Part shown: positions 19,427-29,117 of the stretch, one piece after another
Numbering within the stretch: position 1 is the stretch's first letter
How the letters are laid out: the number at the start of each line of letters is the position of its first letter
DNA from: Verrucomicrobium sp. BvORR106
Lineage (GTDB): Bacteria > Verrucomicrobiota > Verrucomicrobiia > Verrucomicrobiales > Verrucomicrobiaceae
Assembly: GCF_000739655.1 (NCBI RefSeq)
Contig: NZ_BATR01000036.1
Coordinates: 1 to 41,472, forward strand
DNA: 41,472 bases
Direction: 5' to 3'
Program-made: the position numbers and the translations under genes
Notes under the pieces: model-generated
Databases searched by the model: none
The model's input: only the letters and a program-made list of their open reading frames with translations
What the model was told of the DNA's origin: nothing

Positions 19427-20779
19427 ATGAAGCACTCCCGCTTACTCCAAGGGCTGGCAGTCACCGGACTGTTCGCCCTGCCGATGCCTGCCATCCAGGC
19501 CGCCAACTTCACCGTCAACGCCGGCGCGACGGACAACACCGCCAAAACCCTCGCTGCTGGTGAAACAGGCACGGTGCAGGCCACCGGCACCCTCTCCATC
19601 AGCGGCGGCACCACGGCCGTCGGCATCACCGGCACGGGCATCGCAACCCTCAACAACAGCGGGACGATCTTCCAGACCGGCACGGGACGCGGAATCGACA
19701 ACACAGGTGGTCCCAACGTCGCCACGATCAACATCACCAACAGCAGCACCGGGACGATCAAAACCCAAAACGGAGACACCATCCGGGTGAACGTGGGGGG
19801 CTCCAAGATCACGCTCGACAACTACGGGGCCATCGAGTCCATCCTCGGCAACCAGGCGCTCGATTTCAACGCGATCACCACCGGCCAGGCCATCATCAAC
19901 AACTACAGCTCGGGCACCATCAAGTCCACGGGCGAAGACGCCATCCGCGCCGGCACGAACGCCATCATCACCAACCAGGGCCTCATCCAGGCCACGCCGG
20001 TGGCCGCGCTGGACGACAACGACTTCACCCAGGCCAGCGGCAGCGACGGCATCGATGTGCGAGACAAGACGGGCGTGCAGATCACGAACTCCGGCACCAT
20101 CTCCGGCCGCCACGGCATCACCGGCGGCGAAGGCGTCAACATCACCGTGAACATCACGAACCTCGCTGGCGGCAAGCTCATCGGCGTGAACGGAGCGGGC
20201 ATCAACATTGATGAGTTCGGCTCCGTGGTCACGGTCAACAACAGCGGCACCATCACCGGCTCCTACGATACCCAGTACCAGGTGGGCGATGGCGACGGCG
20301 TGGATGTGGATGGCATCCTCCACCTCACCAACAGCGGCATCATCCGCGGCATCGGCGCCGGCGGGGTCAATGACAGCGACAACCGGCCCAACAACGCTGA
20401 AGGCGTCTCCATCGGTGGCGGCACCATCGTGAACCTCGCGGGCGGCCAGATCATTGGCGAAAACCCCACCAACACCGGAGCAGCGGGCAACGGCATCCTG
20501 GTGGACGACTCCAGCGGCGGCAATGCCCTCAGCGCCACTAGCATCACCAACAGCGGCCTGATCCAGGGCAAAAACGGCTACGCCATCAAGATCATCGGCA
20601 CCTTTGGCGACACCCTCATCAACAACGCCGGTGGCGTCATCCAGGGCGCTGCAGGCGTGACCACCATCGAGACCGGCGGTGGAGCCGACATCATGACCAA
20701 CCGCGGTACCGTGATCAGCGGCGGCAGCAAGGCCATCGATCTCGGCGAGGGCGATGACAGCCTCGCCATCCTCGGTTGA
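19427..20779 (+). pseudogene. Autotransporter passenger, 5' part, ended by in-frame TGA
   Basis: 450 residues. MKHSRLLQGLAVTGLFALP...IQA is a signal peptide. The rest is a repetitive beta-helix passenger with many NNSGTI, ITNSGTISG and LAGGKLIG units, ending in GDDSLAILG. The TGA at 20777-20779 stops it. The same frame continues at once with AAAIVGDVHGGTGANTL and runs to a complete translocator barrel. The joined frame would be 1054 residues, a normal autotransporter size, so a single codon (for example GGA to TGA) separates the halves. As read, the 5' product lacks the barrel and could not be secreted by the type V route. Alternatives are a sequencing error, readthrough or a true recent pseudogene. 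Confidence 0.75.
20777..20779 (+). other. In-frame TGA inside the autotransporter gene
   Basis: Codon 451 of the otherwise continuous frame 19427-22591. The next codons, GCA GCG GCC ATC GTG GGC, continue the passenger motif (AAAIVGD) without a frame change. One base change from GGA would restore the family-like sequence LGGAAAIVG. Confidence 0.85.
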
Positions 20780-20791
20780 GCAGCGGCCATC

Positions 20792-22591
20792 GTGGGCGAC
20801 GTCCACGGCGGTACAGGAGCCAACACCCTGGTGATCAATCCCGGTGCGGGCGGACGCTTTGTCTTCAACCATTCCTTCTACGACTTCCAGAACGCCCAGT
20901 TCCAGAGCGGCACCACGGTGCTCAATGGCACGAGCTTCCTGGCTGGCACCACCTCCGTGACTGGCGGCAGCCTGCTGGTGAACGGCAACCTCATGACGCC
21001 CCTGGTCAATGTCTCCCACGGAGCCCTGCTCGGCGGCAACGGCTACATCTCCGGCAACGTCCACAACGCTGGCACGGTCAGCCCTGGCAACTCCATCGGC
21101 CACCTCACGATTGGCGGAAACTACACCCAGACCTCCAGCGGCACGCTGCTCATCGAGGTGGCCGGCCCCGGCCGCTACGACCGCCTCACGGTCCACGGCA
21201 CCGCCCATCTGGACGGCACGCTCCGCATCGCGGCGCTGAACAAGCACGTGTCCTTTGGCGACCAGTACCCCTTCCTCCGCGCGGGCAAGATCACTGGCCG
21301 CTTTGATCGCATTGTCATGCCGAATCCCGGCGTGCTGCGTGGCCGCTTCCTCACCGAGGGCGGCACCGGCATCCTGCTCGTGGCCCCGGCTAGCTACACC
21401 CTCGTGGCGCAGACGCCCAACCAGGCCCGTCTCGCGAGTGCGCTGGATCACTGGATCGGCACCGAGCACGGTGACATCGGCGAAGTCACTCTCGCGCTGG
21501 ATGTCCTGCGCGCAGAGCAGTATTCCGCCGCATTTGAAGCCATCCTGCCCACCTACTATGACGGCGCGCTCCGCACTGGCATTGAGCTCAGCCACAACCA
21601 CGGCCAACTTCTTCACCAGCAGCTCAGCGCCCGCCGCCTTGGTCAGCGCGCCCTGGCTGGCGAGGCAGCTCCCGCCCCTGCCCCGACCGTTGGTTCTAAG
21701 AACCCCAAAGCCGTGCAGAAAGTCGCAGCTCCGGTCCAGCCTCCCGTGGGTGATGACGCCCGCTGGAATGCCTGGGTGCAAGGCAGCGGCCTCTTCTCCA
21801 GCGGCGGTTTGAGCCTCACTCCCGGCGAAGACTTTGAAAGCGGCACCATCCTGGTCGGCGCGGACTATGCCCTGAGCGAACACTTCGCCCTCGGCCTGTT
21901 CGCCAGCTATCAGGAAGGCTGGGGCGACTACGCCAATGGCGGCGAGACCGATCTTGAGTCCGTCCGCTTCGGTCTGTACGCCACCATCGACCACGAAGGC
22001 TTCTATGCCAACGCAGCAGTCGGCGGCGGCACCACGGACTACAGCATCGTGCGCCCCCTCTCCTGGGCTTCCCTGGACCGCACCGCCCGGAGCAATCCCG
22101 ATGCCGCGGAGTTCTTCTCCCTCATCGGCACCGGTTATGACTTCCAGTTCGGCAACTTCACCGTAGGTCCGCAGCTCAGCGCCCAGTACACCCGTCTGGA
22201 GATGGACGGCGTGACGGAAACCGGTGCCGGCGTGCTCAACTTGGGCCTGGATGACTCCACCAGCGAAAGTTTCCGCACCTATCTGGGCGGCCGCCTCGCC
22301 TACACCATCCATGCCAGCGAGACCGTCGCCATCATCCCCGAACTGCGCGTGTTCTGGCAGCATGAGTTCCTTCAGGACGACGAAACCCTGCACGCCCGCC
22401 TCGACGGCGGTCGCGGCCCTGGTTTTGAATACCGCAGCTCCACCGACGATCGCGACGCCGTGTTCGTCGGAGCCGGTGTGGGCGTTCAAGTGGGCACAGA
22501 GCTCTACTTCAACGTGTACTACAACGCCGACTTTGGTCGCGGCGATGACGGCAACCACGCCGTGTCTGCGAGCATGAACTTCAAGTTCTAG
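20792..22591 (+). pseudogene. Autotransporter 3' part: passenger end and beta-barrel
   Basis: 599 residues if read from the GTG at 20792, in the same frame as the upstream part. It holds the end of the beta-helix, including the autotransporter-associated GTVSPGNSIGHLTIGGNYTQ segment (about 90-110) and a linker with a Pro/Ala-rich stretch. The C-terminal autotransporter barrel (about 325-599) has alternating amphipathic strands such as GTILVGADYALSEHFALGLF and FRTYLGGRLAYTI, ending in SASMNFKF with the terminal aromatic needed for outer membrane insertion. On its own it has no signal peptide, so it can reach the outer membrane only if the TGA is read through or absent in the cell. Confidence 0.75.
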
Positions 22592-22915
22592 TTCGTAGAG
22601 CCAACATCACGCAGCCCGCATTCCGCCCCGGTCTCCTCCCGCGAGACCGGGGCTTTTCATTTCCAACACGCACGGCACTCTCGATCCTCGCGCCAGCGTC
22701 TTGGAGTGCGTGTGGCTCGACACCGCTTTGGCGGCTCTTGTAATACCTTGAACCTTATGGTGTGAACAGAGCAAAGTGAAAGCAAGTGCATCTTGCCAGC
22801 TGACGACACGTTTCAAAAAATGGCCCGTTCATTCGGCAGGCGAAAGCTGCGTCAAGCCGCAGCACTCCGAAGACGCTGCCGCGTTTCTTGTCTGGGCCAC
22901 TCTTCTACTGACTGT
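22592..22915. other. Intergenic region: terminator and a large inverted repeat pair
   Basis: No gene is supported. After the autotransporter terminator, two 41-bp imperfect inverted copies lie at 22689-22729 and 22843-22883 (shared cores CAGCGTCTT and GGAGTG in the first, their complements in the second). They enclose about 113 bp that includes an A6 run. Confidence 0.55.
22625..22657 (+). terminator. Rho-independent terminator of the autotransporter gene
   Basis: GCCCCGGTCTC pairs perfectly with GAGACCGGGGC across a short loop and is followed by TTTTCATTT, 33 bp after the stop codon. This is the clearest intrinsic terminator in the window. Confidence 0.88.
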
Positions 22916-23371
22916 CTACAGATCCTCCTCCTCTTCCTCCCCGCCCCCATTCATAAACGACTCCAGCATCTCCCTGCTGAAAACGGCATCATCCTCAATG
23001 TCCTTTAAGAACCGGTTCAGCGCGGGCGTCAGCGACTTCTCCTGATCCATCCTCGTGCCGTCGATCAAGCGACGCAGGGTGCCCACGGTGATGGGCCGCG
23101 CCTCGCCCAGTTCGTATCTCACCTTCACAAACGTCCAGATGAAGCGCAGCGGCCGCGCCCATTCTCTCCGCTTTCCCGTCACCGTCACTTCACGGAGCGT
23201 TGCGTCGTCTTCAATCAGCCAGTGGAACTGCGCATCCGGGTGGATGCTCTCGGTCGCCTCATAGGTCGTGCCCGCCACAAGCCGGAAGTTCCAGATCTTG
23301 GAAAAGTCTTCACCGCCGGGCACGATCATGTCGTCAAACCGGAAGAGAGCGGGGCAAAGGTCGGAGTTCAT
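22916..23371 (-). CDS. Hypothetical protein with acidic tail
   Basis: 151 residues from the ATG at 23371; upstream in-frame codons run into repeat-like DNA and look non-coding. I do not recognise the family. It is soluble, with MNSDLCPALFRFDDMIVPGG at the start, several probable beta strands (WNFRLVAGTTYEATESI, FHWLIEDDATLREVTVTG), a WARPLRFIWTFVKVRYELG segment and a helical C-terminal part ending in a run of glutamates (GGGEEEEEDL). It lies downstream of the hybrid histidine kinase gene on the same strand, separated by a family A repeat, so co-transcription is possible but unproven. Confidence 0.6.
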   Translation of the reverse strand: MNSDLCPALFRFDDMIVPGGEDFSKIWNFRLVAGTTYEATESIHPDAQFHWLIEDDATLREVTVTGKRREWARPLRFIWTFVKVRYELGEARPITVGTLRRLIDGTRMDQEKSLTPALNRFLKDIEDDAVFSREMLESFMNGGGEEEEEDL

Positions 23372-23460
23372 ACGCAGGATGCGAAAGGGAGGGTCTCTGC
23401 GAAAGGGAGGTCTTCGATTTCCGCCAGAGTCACACAAACGGCAGGCACAATCAAGCGCCA

Positions 23461-23487
23461 GCTCATGTCTGGCGTCTTGTGTCTCCC
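23461..23487 (-). repeat. Repeat family A copy after the histidine kinase gene
   Basis: Read on the minus strand, GGGGAGACACAAGACGCCAG begins right after the kinase stop codon and closes with ATGAGC, as in the other family A copies. Confidence 0.6.
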
Positions 23488-23490
23488 CAC

Positions 23491-26412
23491 TCACATATCC
23501 CGCCCACCCACCGGCGCATTCAAGCACTCACGCACCATGTGGGCCAGCTTCTGGGTGGTAAACGGTTTGGGCAGGAACCACACGTCTTCCGACAGGGCGA
23601 TGTTGCGGTTCAAGAGTTCAACACTGTAGCCGCTGGTGAACAGCACCCGGATGTCCGGCCGCGCATCCCGCAGCATGTCTGCCAGGTCCTTGCCGCTGAT
23701 GCCTTCGGGCATGACCATGTCGGTCAGCAGCAGATCGATCCGCTCGGGATGGTCCTCCACCACCTTGAGCGCCTGACGCCCGGAGCCAGCCTCCAGCACG
23801 TGATAGCCGAAGTGCTTGAGCGTCATCTTGGACACGAGGCGCAGCGCCGGCTCATCGTCCACCAGCAGGATGGTCTCGTGTCCACCCTTGGCCTTGGGCT
23901 CTGCTTCAACAGGATTGGCAGGCGCTTTCACCGCCGCACGGCAGGCAGGCAGCAGGATCTGGAACTCCGTGCCCAGGCCCAACTGGCTAGTGACCCGCAC
24001 CAGCCCCCCGTGCTGCCGCACGATGCCATGCACCGTGGCGAGCCCCAGGCCGGTGCCTTGATTAACCTCCTTGGTGGTGAAGAAGGGCTCAAAGATGCGC
24101 GCCAAGTTCTCCACCGGAATGCCACAGCCAGTGTCCGTCACCTTGATGAGCACCGCCAGCCCCACGCGGGCATCGGCATGCTGCCGGGCCTCATCCTCCG
24201 TGATGACCGCCGAGCCGGTCTGCACCGTAAGCGTGCCCCCTTTGGACATCGCATCACGGGCATTCACGGCCAGATTCAGGATGATCTGCTCCATCATGCC
24301 CTGATCTGCCATCACACCGGGCAGGTGGGTGTCTGCCTCCACCTGGAGGGTGACATGCTCACCCAGCGTCCGGCGCAGCAGGGTGATCATGTTCTGCACC
24401 ACCACGTTCAGGTCCAACTCACGCGGTTGCATGATCTGCTTCCGGCTGAAGGTCAGGAGCTGCCGCGTCAGGCTGGAGGCACGCTCCACGGAAGCGGAAA
24501 TCTCCCGCACGCCATCCGCTGGTGAGATGTCTCCCGACTGCAACAGCGAGGCGTAGCCCTGGATGACGGTGAGGATGTTGTTGAAATCATGCGCCACCCC
24601 GCCGGCCAGCTGGCCCACGGCCTCCATCTTCTGCGACTGGCGGAACTGCTCCTCCAGCTTCTTGCGCTGGGTCACGTCCTGGATCTGCGCGGTAAAGTGC
24701 AGCGGTCGCCCCTTGCCATCCCGCACGAGGGAGACGGAGAGCAGGGCAGAGACCACCGCCCCGCCCTGGTGGATGTAGCGCTTCTCCATCTGGTAGCTGT
24801 TGCGGTCCCCGGCCAGGGTCTTGCGCAGCAGGCCCATGTCCGCCTGGAGGTCTGCGGCATGGGTTATTTCCTGGAAGGTCTTCGCCATCAGCTCCTCCGC
24901 CGTGTAGCCGAACATGGCGCAGAGCGCGGCATTGACCTTGAGGAAATGACCATCCGTGCCCACGAGGGCCATGCCGATGGCGGCCGATTCAAAGGAGCTG
25001 GAGAACCGTGCCTCGCTGGTACGCAGGGCTTCCTCCGCCCGCTTGCGCTCGCTGATGTCCCGGACCACGGCCTGCACGATGGTGCGTCCGCCTACATGCA
25101 GGGCATTGACGCTGATCTCCGCGTCAAAGACGCTGCCATCCGGACGTTTCATCAGCCATTCAAAGAGACGCCGGGCTCCCTTTTCCTCCACGCTGAACCT
25201 CTCCGCCACGTCACTCTGCGCAGGATGGCCATCAGGCTGCCGTTCTGCGGAGATATCCAGCGGTGAACGACCAATCACCCGATCCCGGCTGCAGGCGAGC
25301 AGTTGCAAGGCACGTTCGTTGCAGTCCACGAACTTCATGCCATTGAGGATGAAGATGCCGTCCAGGGAGGATTCGAACAGAGACTGGTAGCGACCCTCGC
25401 TCTCCCGCATGCGCTGCTCCACCAGCAGACGGCGGTCGCGCTCAGAGACCATCACGTTCTGACGCCAGATGATCAATACCACCGCCAGCGCGGAGGCGAT
25501 GTCCACCGAGATCTGCACCGCGGGCGAGAACTGCCGGAAGGTCTCTGCCAGCACCACGCTGATGACTGCCAGCATCACCAGCACCAGCGGCAGCATGCGC
25601 AGCGCCACCTCACACGGGCGCTCCATCCGGGGATGAGTAAGACCCTGAACCCGCCACGTCATGGCACCGTAGCCAAGTGCGAGATTGGCGAGCGAAAAGC
25701 TCAAGTTGAACCAGGTCCCGTCAGCCAGCTTGTCCTGCAGTTGCAGGATGTTCCACTCCATCCACACCGACCCTGTGCCTGCCAGCGCCACCAGGAAGAG
25801 CACCCAGGACACCCGGGGCAGTAGCCGCAGCGTGAGGGCTAGAACCACCCCGATCCACAATGCCCCCAGTAGCGTCACTGGGTAAGCCACCAGCAGAAGC
25901 AGCGGCACCGGGCCCATCTCCCCCTGGTTGGGCAGATAGAGCGTCAGGACGAATGCTGTCGCTCCGACACCGAGCGCGGCCGCGTCCAGCGAAGCCACCT
26001 TGAGTTCCGACTTGGAGGTGTTGGCCCGGAGGCACTGCCAGAGCCCTATCGCGCAACACGGGCCCAGGGCGGAGTAGAGTATGTCTGCGGGAGCGGGGAA
26101 CGGATTCCACCCCGTCAAAACCTGAATGTCCCAGATGATCTGCCCGCCCGCGTTGGCCAGCAGGCCCCAGGCGAACCAGCGACGCACGCTCTTCTCCTCC
26201 GGGGCCGCGGTCCTCACTCCATACCAGCCCAGCCAGGCGGCGACCACGTAGCACAACGTCCAGTGGAAGTTGTCCATGAACTGGATCACCGGCGCGCTCA
26301 CCCCCGTCTGGCTGATCCCATAAGCCGTCAGCGAGAGCAAGGCCGCGGACAGCAACACCACCTTCGGCAATCGCGAGGGTGGAGCACCGCTGGGGGCAGG
26401 GGGTTCTAACAT
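23491..26412 (-). CDS. Hybrid sensor histidine kinase/response regulator with two PAS domains
   Basis: 973 residues. The N-terminal 320 residues form an integral membrane sensor with about eight to nine helices (for example 17-34, 50-65, 140-160, 168-195, 201-220 and 270-290). Two PAS domains follow (about 340-455 and 465-583), each ending in a PAC-type [11 protein letters not shown] or [11 protein letters not shown]. The dimerisation helix has [17 protein letters not shown] with phospho-acceptor His608. The ATPase domain has the N-box [11 protein letters not shown] (Asn717), the G1 motif DTGCGIP and the G2 motif [11 protein letters not shown]-terminal receiver (about 846-965) has the acidic pair DDE, phospho-acceptor Asp898 in LLTDMVMP, and Lys949 in PKPF. 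The input signal and the output partner are not identifiable. Confidence 0.93.
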   Translation of the reverse strand: MLEPPAPSGAPPSRLPKVVLLSAALLSLTAYGISQTGVSAPVIQFMDNFHWTLCYVVAAWLGWYGVRTAAPEEKSVRRWFAWGLLANAGGQIIWDIQVLTGWNPFPAPADILYSALGPCCAIGLWQCLRANTSKSELKVASLDAAALGVGATAFVLTLYLPNQGEMGPVPLLLLVAYPVTLLGALWIGVVLALTLRLLPRVSWVLFLVALAGTGSVWMEWNILQLQDKLADGTWFNLSFSLANLALGYGAMTWRVQGLTHPRMERPCEVALRMLPLVLVMLAVISVVLAETFRQFSPAVQISVDIASALAVVLIIWRQNVMVSERDRRLLVEQRMRESEGRYQSLFESSLDGIFILNGMKFVDCNERALQLLACSRDRVIGRSPLDISAERQPDGHPAQSDVAERFSVEEKGARRLFEWLMKRPDGSVFDAEISVNALHVGGRTIVQAVVRDISERKRAEEALRTSEARFSSSFESAAIGMALVGTDGHFLKVNAALCAMFGYTAEELMAKTFQEITHAADLQADMGLLRKTLAGDRNSYQMEKRYIHQGGAVVSALLSVSLVRDGKGRPLHFTAQIQDVTQRKKLEEQFRQSQKMEAVGQLAGGVAHDFNNILTVIQGYASLLQSGDISPADGVREISASVERASSLTRQLLTFSRKQIMQPRELDLNVVVQNMITLLRRTLGEHVTLQVEADTHLPGVMADQGMMEQIILNLAVNARDAMSKGGTLTVQTGSAVITEDEARQHADARVGLAVLIKVTDTGCGIPVENLARIFEPFFTTKEVNQGTGLGLATVHGIVRQHGGLVRVTSQLGLGTEFQILLPACRAAVKAPANPVEAEPKAKGGHETILLVDDEPALRLVSKMTLKHFGYHVLEAGSGRQALKVVEDHPERIDLLLTDMVMPEGISGKDLADMLRDARPDIRVLFTSGYSVELLNRNIALSEDVWFLPKPFTTQKLAHMVRECLNAPVGGRDM

Positions 26413-26538
26413 TGGGGCAAAGTCTGCCAGATTACGTTCATCTGGAAATTATAACAAGTATAATGTGCCGCGGGCTGTCATCCCTTGTTGCCGGGATTTC
26501 ACCGTGCTTGATGCGGAATCGTTTTTCGACCCGCACGC

Positions 26539-27267
26539 TCACACATAAATCTGTGCCATGCGCCGCCAGTAGTAGCCGCTGTGGGCGCGGTCCTCCCAGA
26601 AGTGGATCTGGTGCTCGATGCCCTTGCCCTGGAGGATGGAGCTGAGCAGCTCGTTGTTCTCCCGGAAGGGATCTTCCTTCCCGATCGTCAGCACGATATC
26701 CATCTCCCTCAGCCGGGTCAGCTGCCGCGGGCAGTCCACCTTGGGCAGGAAGTGCGTGGGCGTGTGCTCATGCACGCTGTCACTATAGTAGCCGGAAAAC
26801 AGATTGCTGAAATGCTCCACGCTCAGGGTCAGATCATACCGACCGGAGAAGGCGGCGAGCTTTTTGAAAAGGTGCGGATGGCGGAAGGCGATGTTGGCCG
26901 CCTGATAAGCTCCCAGACTGCAGCCGTGCGCGATGACACACGGGTCGGGATTGCGGGAGTTCATGAAGGGGAACACCTCATGCAGCACATATTCCTCGTA
27001 CTGCGCATGCCGCCGGATCCTGTCCTCTGGATGGGCCCACGGGCAGTAGAGGCTCTCCCCATAGATGCCATCCACACAGAAAAACTGGAGCTGCCCGGCC
27101 GCGATCTTCTCCTGCAGCACGAGCGGGATGCGTAAGTCCTCGTACTCGTAGAAACGGCCCTCACGCGTGGGGAAGACCAGCACCTTGGCACCGGCATGAC
27201 CGATCACAAGGAGCTCCATCTCGCGGCTCAGCCGCCAGCTCCACCACTTGTGATACTCGCGATTCAT
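26539..27267 (-). CDS. Alpha/beta hydrolase, esterase-D-like
   Basis: 242 residues from the ATG at 27267, chosen because MNREYHKWWSWRLSREMEL matches the usual family beginning; a GTG or ATG 39 bases earlier is possible. The fold is a putative esterase of the EstD/FrsA-like group: ELLVIGHAGAKVLVFPT (first strands), the nucleophile elbow HGCSLGAYQA (Ser117), acid candidate Asp199 in IGKEDPF, and His229 in WEDRAHSGYYW. It is a soluble cytoplasmic enzyme with no signal peptide. The substrate is unknown, but relatives act on short acyl or glycan-linked esters. The acetyl-xylan-esterase-like gene lies 45 bp upstream on the same strand, so the two are probably one transcript. Confidence 0.8.
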   Translation of the reverse strand: MNREYHKWWSWRLSREMELLVIGHAGAKVLVFPTREGRFYEYEDLRIPLVLQEKIAAGQLQFFCVDGIYGESLYCPWAHPEDRIRRHAQYEEYVLHEVFPFMNSRNPDPCVIAHGCSLGAYQAANIAFRHPHLFKKLAAFSGRYDLTLSVEHFSNLFSGYYSDSVHEHTPTHFLPKVDCPRQLTRLREMDIVLTIGKEDPFRENNELLSSILQGKGIEHQIHFWEDRAHSGYYWRRMAQIYV

Positions 27268-27312
27268 GCGGGGTCTGACAGCAGAAAGTACCGCCACCGT
27301 CCCCAATTTACG

Positions 27313-28260
27313 TCACAATGCCGCAAAAAAATTGTGAAGTTCCCGCCTCAAGCGGGCATCTTCCTCGGTCTGCCTTGGATGAGGGTGGTGTCCCGCCTCC
27401 AAAACGAAGAGTTGTTTGTCGCCAGGCAGAGCATTGAAGATGGAGAACTGCCCGGCTGGCGCCACCGCGGGATCAAACACCGCACACGCCGCATGCACCG
27501 GCACCTTCACATGCCGGGCGGCCACCGCCGCATCGAAGTACCGCAGCACCTCCATCGTCTCCGGGCGGCGTTTCACATGCTGCTGCACACTGGCGGCACT
27601 GCCGATCGTGGCCAGCTTCATGCGCAGCGGCTGGTTGCCAAAGGTGGGCACATTGTAGTGGGCGCGCTGCAGACGGTCTTCCCAAGCCACGGCCATGGTC
27701 CCCACCCCGCCACCAAAACTGATGCCCATGTAACCGATGCGACCCACCACCTGGGGGAAGAGGGCCAGCATGGCAGATACTGCCAGCCAGAGATCATCCA
27801 CACAGCCTCCCAGCACATAGCGGCTGCGGTTCTCGATCTCGTGAAGCACATGCCAGTGTGGCTGGTCAGAGATCGAGGGATGCCAGCTCCGACCCAAGCC
27901 CCGGGCGCAGGGGAAAAAGATGACCGCATCCTCCACTGGCAGCTCGAACTCAGGCTCACTGCGGCCTCCGTAGCCGTGGCCCACGATGAGACCGCGAACG
28001 ACCTGGCCCGACTCCGGCACCAGAGCCCAGCCCTGAATGCGCGTGCCGCCCGTGGAGATGTAGGAAAGATCCAGCACCCGCCAGCCCTGATTCACCTCAC
28101 CCGTATCCCGCAGCCGGGCCCGAGGATCACAGACTAGCGCCTCGGCACGACGAGCCAGCCAGAAGTCGGCAAAATCACCCACCTCCTCCGGGGCCTCCAC
28201 CTTGAGCAAGTCATCCAGCCGGTACCCGTGGGTCGGGTCGAAGGGATGACCGTGTGCCAT
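27313..28260 (-). CDS. Alpha/beta hydrolase of the acetyl xylan esterase (AXE1) family
   Basis: 315 residues from the ATG at 28260 (MAHGHPFDPTHGYRLDDLL, the usual family start); in-frame starts at 28281 or 28317 are possible. The AXE1/cephalosporin C deacetylase pattern is clear: an N-terminal helical cap, strand VVRGLIVGHGYGGRS (oxyanion region), CARGLGRS, then the nucleophile elbow GYMGISFGGG with Ser181. The Asp candidate is in AVFDPAVAP and the catalytic His is in LEAGHHPHP near the C-terminus. Members deacetylate xylo-oligosaccharides and related acetylated sugars. It has no signal peptide, so it would act in the cytoplasm on imported oligosaccharides. Confidence 0.82.
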   Translation of the reverse strand: MAHGHPFDPTHGYRLDDLLKVEAPEEVGDFADFWLARRAEALVCDPRARLRDTGEVNQGWRVLDLSYISTGGTRIQGWALVPESGQVVRGLIVGHGYGGRSEPEFELPVEDAVIFFPCARGLGRSWHPSISDQPHWHVLHEIENRSRYVLGGCVDDLWLAVSAMLALFPQVVGRIGYMGISFGGGVGTMAVAWEDRLQRAHYNVPTFGNQPLRMKLATIGSAASVQQHVKRRPETMEVLRYFDAAVAARHVKVPVHAACAVFDPAVAPAGQFSIFNALPGDKQLFVLEAGHHPHPRQTEEDARLRRELHNFFAAL

Positions 28261-28461
28261 TCTAGTGGAGCCCGGGGACATGCTTGGGGGGAATGTAGTT
28301 TCTTGAGCAGTTCCCATGCGCCAGCGTTCTCAAATGTCTCCCGAGTTGCAAAAATGCCAAATTGTCTTGCGAACGACTCTCATGGAGCAGATTCGGGGGC
28401 ATCACTCAACCGGGAAACGGCGAGGCTAGCCAATCGGATAGGGGGCGAGGGATCTGTCGTG

Positions 28462-28986
28462 TCAGGAAAGCCAGTCACTCATCTCATAGAGCTTCCGGTC
28501 GCGCTTGGGGGCTCGCAGGCCGCTCCGCAGGCGTTTCACCGTCTGGGCGAAGAAGTCTGCTCCATCGGCACCCTCCCCCTCTGGCCCGCCAAACTCTGAT
28601 TCTAGTTTTTCCGGGTCCTCACCTGCCTCCAGCCGACGGATCATCTCCCGCATCTCCGGCGGCGCTTTGTCCCCCATGACATCGGTCATCTTCCTCATGA
28701 AGTGACCGAGCTGCCGGGGATCAGGATTGCTCTCGTCCATCCCTGCCATGTCACGCTCCATCTCCGCCATGAAGGACTCCATCTTGGCGTCGTCCATGCC
28801 TGCAAAGGGATCGTCTCCAGCGTCCTCCTTCGCTCCGCGCAGGAAGGCAAAGCGGGAGATGCGTTTTTCCATCCGGAAGGAGGGGTCTTCCGGGCAACGG
28901 GGTGTCTTTTCCCGGTTGGACAGCGTGCGGGCCAGAAACTGGTACACGGTGTGATTGTCCGGGCAGTAAAACTCGTAAATGGGCAT
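28462..28986 (-). CDS. FmdB-like zinc-ribbon-related protein with missing cysteines
   Basis: 174 residues from the ATG at 28986, fixed by the family start MPIYEFYCPDNHTVYQF. FmdB-type proteins normally carry two CxxC knuckles. Here Cys8 is paired with Asn11 (His12 next to it) and Cys31 with Asp34, so two of four zinc ligands are replaced. The ISRFAFLRG strand that closes the ribbon is kept. The rest is an acidic, methionine-rich helical region (FAGMDDAKMESFMAEMERDM, then PRQLGHFMRKMTDVMG and EMIRRLEAGEDPEKLE) seen in the longer bacterial FmdB-like proteins. Function is unknown. It is divergent from gluQRS across 131 bp. Confidence 0.72.
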   Translation of the reverse strand: MPIYEFYCPDNHTVYQFLARTLSNREKTPRCPEDPSFRMEKRISRFAFLRGAKEDAGDDPFAGMDDAKMESFMAEMERDMAGMDESNPDPRQLGHFMRKMTDVMGDKAPPEMREMIRRLEAGEDPEKLESEFGGPEGEGADGADFFAQTVKRLRSGLRAPKRDRKLYEMSDWLS

Positions 28987-29117
28987 CGCAGAATGAAATG
29001 GAAAAGGTTCTCCGTGTTGGTGCCTCATGCGCACCATTTCGTTGAGAGATAAAAGATTGCGTTTTCCCCGCGGCTTGACAAGAAACATCCCCGACCCCCG
29101 TCTCGCCCCCACCGACA

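Noticed and set aside
19442-22558. Open frame of 1038 codons on the minus strand opposite the autotransporter
   Set aside because: It runs antisense through a repetitive Gly/Ala/Thr/Asn-rich gene whose codon bias keeps the opposite strand free of stops. The translation has no domain, no repeat logic of its own and crosses the TGA region by chance.
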